Source: Betaproteobacteria bacterium UBA3031 (GTDB lineage Bacteria; Pseudomonadota; Gammaproteobacteria; Burkholderiales; Eutrophovitaceae). From it: a DNA stretch of 17,201 nucleotides. The notes under the pieces were generated by a model that did no database searches, was not told the DNA's origin, and was given only the letters and a program-made list of their open reading frames with translations. The translations under genes were made by a program, and so were the position numbers. Below, one piece after another: positions 13,904-17,201 of this stretch; position 1 is the stretch's first letter; the number at the start of each line of letters is the position of its first letter. The DNA is taken from positions 21,595 through 38,795 of the forward strand of contig DFDI01000047.1 in the NCBI GenBank assembly GCA_002367635.1. Direction: 5' to 3'.

Positions 13904-16900
13904 ATGACAAACTTAAAAGACAACCCGCTTACCAATCCCACTAGCATTGGGGTAAAAGTAAGATTTGTGACAGCTGCCAGCCTTTTCGATGGCCATGATG
14001 CCTCTATTAATATCATAAGACGAATGCTGCAAGGCAGCGGCACAGAAGTTGTTCACCTCGGACACAATCGCTCTGTTGACGAAATCGTTACAGCTGCAGT
14101 TCAAGAGGATGCGAAAGGCATCGCTGTTAGCTCTTATCAAGGAGGTCATATCGAATATTTCAAATATATGATCGACCTGCTCCGCGAAAGAGGCGCTGGA
14201 CATATTCGGGTGTTTGGCGGTGGTGGTGGCGTCATCGTTCCATCTGAAATTAAAGAGCTACACGAATATGGCGTAGCGAAAATTTACTCTCCCGAAGATG
14301 GGGCCACCATGGGTCTTCAGGGAATGATCGACGACATGATCCAACGGGCACGGGAGGCGAAATCACCCGCTTTAGTGGGCTCCCTTGACTCAATCTCCAA
14401 ATCTGCTCACGGTGAGCTCGCGAGAGTGATCTCGGCTATAGAAGATAAATCTATAGATGGCGATTTCTATCAAAGCGTGCTGGACCACGCGGAGAGTCTG
14501 GCGGGCAAGATTCCCGTCTTAGGAATAACCGGTACGGGAGGGGCAGGAAAATCCTCCTTAACCGATGAGTTAATTCGACGATTTAGACTTGATGAAGGGG
14601 ATAAACTAAATATCGCAGTCATTGCAGTTGATCCATCTCGACGTAAAACCGGTGGCGCGTTATTGGGCGATCGCATCAGGATGAATGCGCTCGACGGAGT
14701 AAAAATCTATATGCGCTCACTAGCAACCAGGAGCGGGGGGAGCGAGGTGGCTGATTGCCTACCTGGAGCTATCGCGGCCTGTAAGTGTAGCGGGTTTGAT
14801 TTGATCATTATCGAAACCTCAGGCATTGGCCAAGGTGATGCCGCAATTGTTCCGTTTGTGGATTTATCCCTGTACGTCATGACTCCAGAATACGGCGCCG
14901 CTAGCCAACTTGAAAAGATAGACATGCTCGACTTTGCAGACCTCGTTGCGATCAATAAATTTGATCGCCGCGGCGCTGAAGATGCGCTTCGAGACGTATC
15001 AAAACAATATCAACGCAATCACCAGAAGTTCAACGAGAGCCCGAGTGCGATGCCTGTTTTTGGCACGACCGCATCGCGATTCAATGATAGCGGAGTGACC
15101 GCACTTTATCACGCCGTAGCTGACGCTCTAATGAGCCATGGGCTGGTGCGAGCAAGCAGAAAACTACCTACCGTAGATGGAAAGTCCTCGACAAATGTCA
15201 CCAGCATTATTCCTCCTGATCGAACACGCTATCTTGCGGAAATATCAGACACCATACGTTCTTACAAAGAGCTTGTAATCTCCGAATCGCGGCTAGCGCG
15301 CGAACGCCAGCAACTCCAATGCGCGGCTGTCCTGGTGGAGAAAGAAACAAACGGGGATATTTCACACATTCAACGGTTAGCCTCAGAACGAGACCATAAA
15401 CTTCACCCGAACAGTAAAAACCTCCTATCTGATTGGCCCAAACTTCAAAGTGCGTACTCGGGAGAGCACCACGTTGTAACAATACGAGATAAAGAAATTC
15501 GTACCGAACTTAAATATCAGACCTTATCAGGCAGCCTGATACCTCGGGTCTCATTACCTAAATTTGAAGACGAAGGTGAAATTCTAAAGTGGCTAATGCT
15601 CGAGAACGTGCCTGGATATTTCCCCTTCACTGGAGGCGCATTTCCTTTCAAAAGAGAAAATGAAGATCCAACAAGAATGTTTGCGGGCGAAGGCGATGCG
15701 TTTAGAACAAACAAACGCTTTCATCTTTTATCCAAGGATATGCCAGCAAAACGACTATCAACAGCTTTCGACTCCGTTACGTTATACGGCTTTGATCCAG
15801 ACTTAAGACCCGACATATACGGGAAAATTGGCAACTCAGGCGTATCGATTGCCACACTTGAGGACATGAAAGTTCTCTACTCTGGATTTGATCTCTGCGC
15901 GCCAACGAACAGCGTTTCCATGACGATCAATGGGCCAGCACCAACGATTCTCGCCATGTTTATGAACACCGCGATCGATCAACAATACGTAAAATTCAAG
16001 GAACTTGAGGGCCGAGAACCATCTGGAACCGAAAAAGATAGTATCAAAAAACAAACTTTGAACACCGTGAGAGGAACAGTGCAAGCTGACATTCTCAAAG
16101 AAGATCAGGGACAAAACACGTGCATTTTTTCTACTGAGTTCAGTTTGAAAGTCATGGGTGACGTACAGCAATACTTCATCGACCAAAAGGTCAGGAACTT
16201 CTACTCGGTCTCCATCTCCGGTTACCATATCGCAGAAGCTGGAGCCAACCCAATTTCACAACTTGCATTTACACTAAGTAACGGATTTTCATTCGTTGAA
16301 GCTTATCTAGCGCGCGGAATGAAAATTGACGATTTCGCACCAAATTTGAGTTTCTTTTTCAGTAATGGCATGGATCCCGAATACACCGTAATCGGTAGAG
16401 TAGCGCGAAGAATATGGGCTATCGCGATGCGAGACCGTTACGGAGCAAACGAGAGGTCTCAAAAACTCAAATACCACTGCCAAACATCCGGTCGATCGCT
16501 GCACGCGCAAGAAATTGACTTCAATGACATCAGAACCACACTGCAAGCCCTAATCGCGACTTATGATAATGCCAACTCTCTGCACACAAATGCCTATGAT
16601 GAGGCCATTACCACACCTACAGAAGAGAGTGTGCGTCGCGCCATGGCAATACAGTTAATTATCAATCGTGAATGGGGACTGGCGAAAAACGAAAACTCCA
16701 GCCAAGGCAGCTTTATTATTGAAGAACTCACCAACTTGGTGGAAGAATCCGTGCTCAAGGAATTCGAATCGATTTCCGAGCGTGGGGGCGTTTTAGGGGC
16801 CATGGAACTGGGATACCAAAGAGGGAAGATCCAGGAAGAATCAATGTATTATGAGCACAAAAAACATGATGGCAGCTATCCGCTAATCGGCGTTAATACA

Positions 16901-17170
16901 TTCAGGAATCCGAACGGGGACACAACACCGGAAACTGTCGATTTAATTCGCTCCTCCGAAGAGGAGAAACAGTCTCAACTCAACCGACTCCAAGCATTCC
17001 AAGAGCAGCACAGCGGCGAATGCGCGATGATGCTGGAGCGGCTGCAAACTGCCGTCATTCAAAATCAAAACGTATTCGAAGTCCTCATGGATGCCGTTCG
17101 CGTATGTTCGCTAGGCCAAATCAGCCATGCTCTATTTGAGGTGGGGGGGAAATATCGAAGGTCTATGTAA
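13904..17170 (+). CDS. icmF: Fused isobutyryl-CoA mutase (B12-dependent, with built-in G-protein chaperone)
   Basis: A 1088-residue adenosylcobalamin-dependent mutase that interconverts isobutyryl-CoA and n-butyryl-CoA; some relatives also handle isovaleryl-/pivalyl-CoA. Domain order is that of IcmF. The B12 domain (about 15-145) has FDGHDAS with axial histidine H31 and the GGGGG loop (105-109). The MeaB-like GTPase domain (about 200-420) has Walker A GTGGAGKS (210-217), AVDPSRRKTGGALLGDRIRMN (241-261), ETSGIGQGD (304-312) and NKFD (351-354). A linker follows. The mutase barrel (about 550-1088) has FPFTGGAFPFKRENEDPTRMFAGEGDAFRTN, GTVQADILKEDQ and SGYHIAEAGANP. TGGAFPFKR, rather than the TRG-Y-TMY type of methylmalonyl-CoA mutase, supports an isobutyryl-type pocket. 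Length matches known IcmF (about 1090). The gene is third in the plus-strand set and needs cobalamin. No riboswitch is visible upstream. Remaining bases 17171-17201 hold nothing recognisable. Confidence 0.96.
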   Translation: MTNLKDNPLTNPTSIGVKVRFVTAASLFDGHDASINIIRRMLQGSGTEVVHLGHNRSVDEIVTAAVQEDAKGIAVSSYQGGHIEYFKYMIDLLRERGAGHIRVFGGGGGVIVPSEIKELHEYGVAKIYSPEDGATMGLQGMIDDMIQRAREAKSPALVGSLDSISKSAHGELARVISAIEDKSIDGDFYQSVLDHAESLAGKIPVLGITGTGGAGKSSLTDELIRRFRLDEGDKLNIAVIAVDPSRRKTGGALLGDRIRMNALDGVKIYMRSLATRSGGSEVADCLPGAIAACKCSGFDLIIIETSGIGQGDAAIVPFVDLSLYVMTPEYGAASQLEKIDMLDFADLVAINKFDRRGAEDALRDVSKQYQRNHQKFNESPSAMPVFGTTASRFNDSGVTALYHAVADALMSHGLVRASRKLPTVDGKSSTNVTSIIPPDRTRYLAEISDTIRSYKELVISESRLARERQQLQCAAVLVEKETNGDISHIQRLASERDHKLHPNSKNLLSDWPKLQSAYSGEHHVVTIRDKEIRTELKYQTLSGSLIPRVSLPKFEDEGEILKWLMLENVPGYFPFTGGAFPFKRENEDPTRMFAGEGDAFRTNKRFHLLSKDMPAKRLSTAFDSVTLYGFDPDLRPDIYGKIGNSGVSIATLEDMKVLYSGFDLCAPTNSVSMTINGPAPTILAMFMNTAIDQQYVKFKELEGREPSGTEKDSIKKQTLNTVRGTVQADILKEDQGQNTCIFSTEFSLKVMGDVQQYFIDQKVRNFYSVSISGYHIAEAGANPISQLAFTLSNGFSFVEAYLARGMKIDDFAPNLSFFFSNGMDPEYTVIGRVARRIWAIAMRDRYGANERSQKLKYHCQTSGRSLHAQEIDFNDIRTTLQALIATYDNANSLHTNAYDEAITTPTEESVRRAMAIQLIINREWGLAKNENSSQGSFIIEELTNLVEESVLKEFESISERGGVLGAMELGYQRGKIQEESMYYEHKKHDGSYPLIGVNTFRNPNGDTTPETVDLIRSSEEEKQSQLNRLQAFQEQHSGECAMMLERLQTAVIQNQNVFEVLMDAVRVCSLGQISHALFEVGGKYRRSM

Positions 17171-17201
17171 CACCAATATTTCGGTAGAAGCTCGTTGCCC
17201 T

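Noticed and set aside
15836..16228. A 130-residue minus-strand open frame inside icmF
   Set aside because: The plus strand there encodes conserved IcmF mutase sequence, so this is a shadow.
1..17201. Mobile element, CRISPR array or genomic-island boundary
   Set aside because: No transposase, integrase, tRNA junction, terminal repeat or regularly spaced repeat was seen.

Overview
The window is a stretch of proteobacterial chromosome with tightly packed genes. Its base composition is close to balanced by eye. A Betaproteobacterium (Burkholderiales-like) is my best guess. It rests on the combination of a fused IcmF mutase, a long single-chain indolepyruvate:ferredoxin oxidoreductase homologue and a peroxiredoxin-glutaredoxin fusion. 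This is recalled family distribution, not a search. I see no tRNA or rRNA genes, IS element, CRISPR array or phage gene. All eleven protein genes look intact.

Layout. (1) 192-1920, plus strand: a metallo-beta-lactamase-fold hydrolase and a FucA-like class II aldolase, 10 nt apart. (2) 2113-2847, plus strand: a peroxiredoxin-glutaredoxin hybrid. Its stop codon overlaps the stop codon of the convergent gene that follows. (3) 6942-2844, minus strand: a GntR/FCD regulator, an AMP-forming acyl-CoA ligase and a ThDP-dependent lyase or synthase-like enzyme, with gaps of 39 and 25 nt. A perfect 12-bp inverted repeat lies just upstream of the regulator. (4) 8351-7031, minus strand: an Lrp/AsnC regulator and a BtuF-like binding protein without a signal peptide. 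(5) 8450-17170, plus strand, divergent from lrp: an acetolactate synthase catalytic subunit, an 1163-residue 2-oxoacid (indolepyruvate-type):ferredoxin oxidoreductase and the fused B12-dependent acyl-CoA mutase IcmF. The divergent lrp/ilvB-like gap is very AT-rich and holds palindromes and a direct repeat that look like an Lrp operator array.

Working model (inference). Block 5 handles branched-chain carbon. Acetolactate synthase makes the valine/leucine precursor. The oxidoreductase interconverts 2-oxoacids and acyl-CoAs. IcmF interconverts isobutyryl-CoA and n-butyryl-CoA. The Lrp regulator would sense amino acids, and the BtuF-like protein beside it may relate to the cobalamin that IcmF needs. 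Block 3 looks like a separate inducible route in which a carboxylic acid is activated to its CoA thioester and then cleaved or condensed by a ThDP enzyme. A 2-hydroxyacyl-CoA lyase pathway is the most interesting reading. If its substrate were 2-hydroxyisobutyrate or a similar short branched acid, the two blocks would meet at C3-C4 acyl-CoA metabolism. The substrate assignments are not shown by the sequence.
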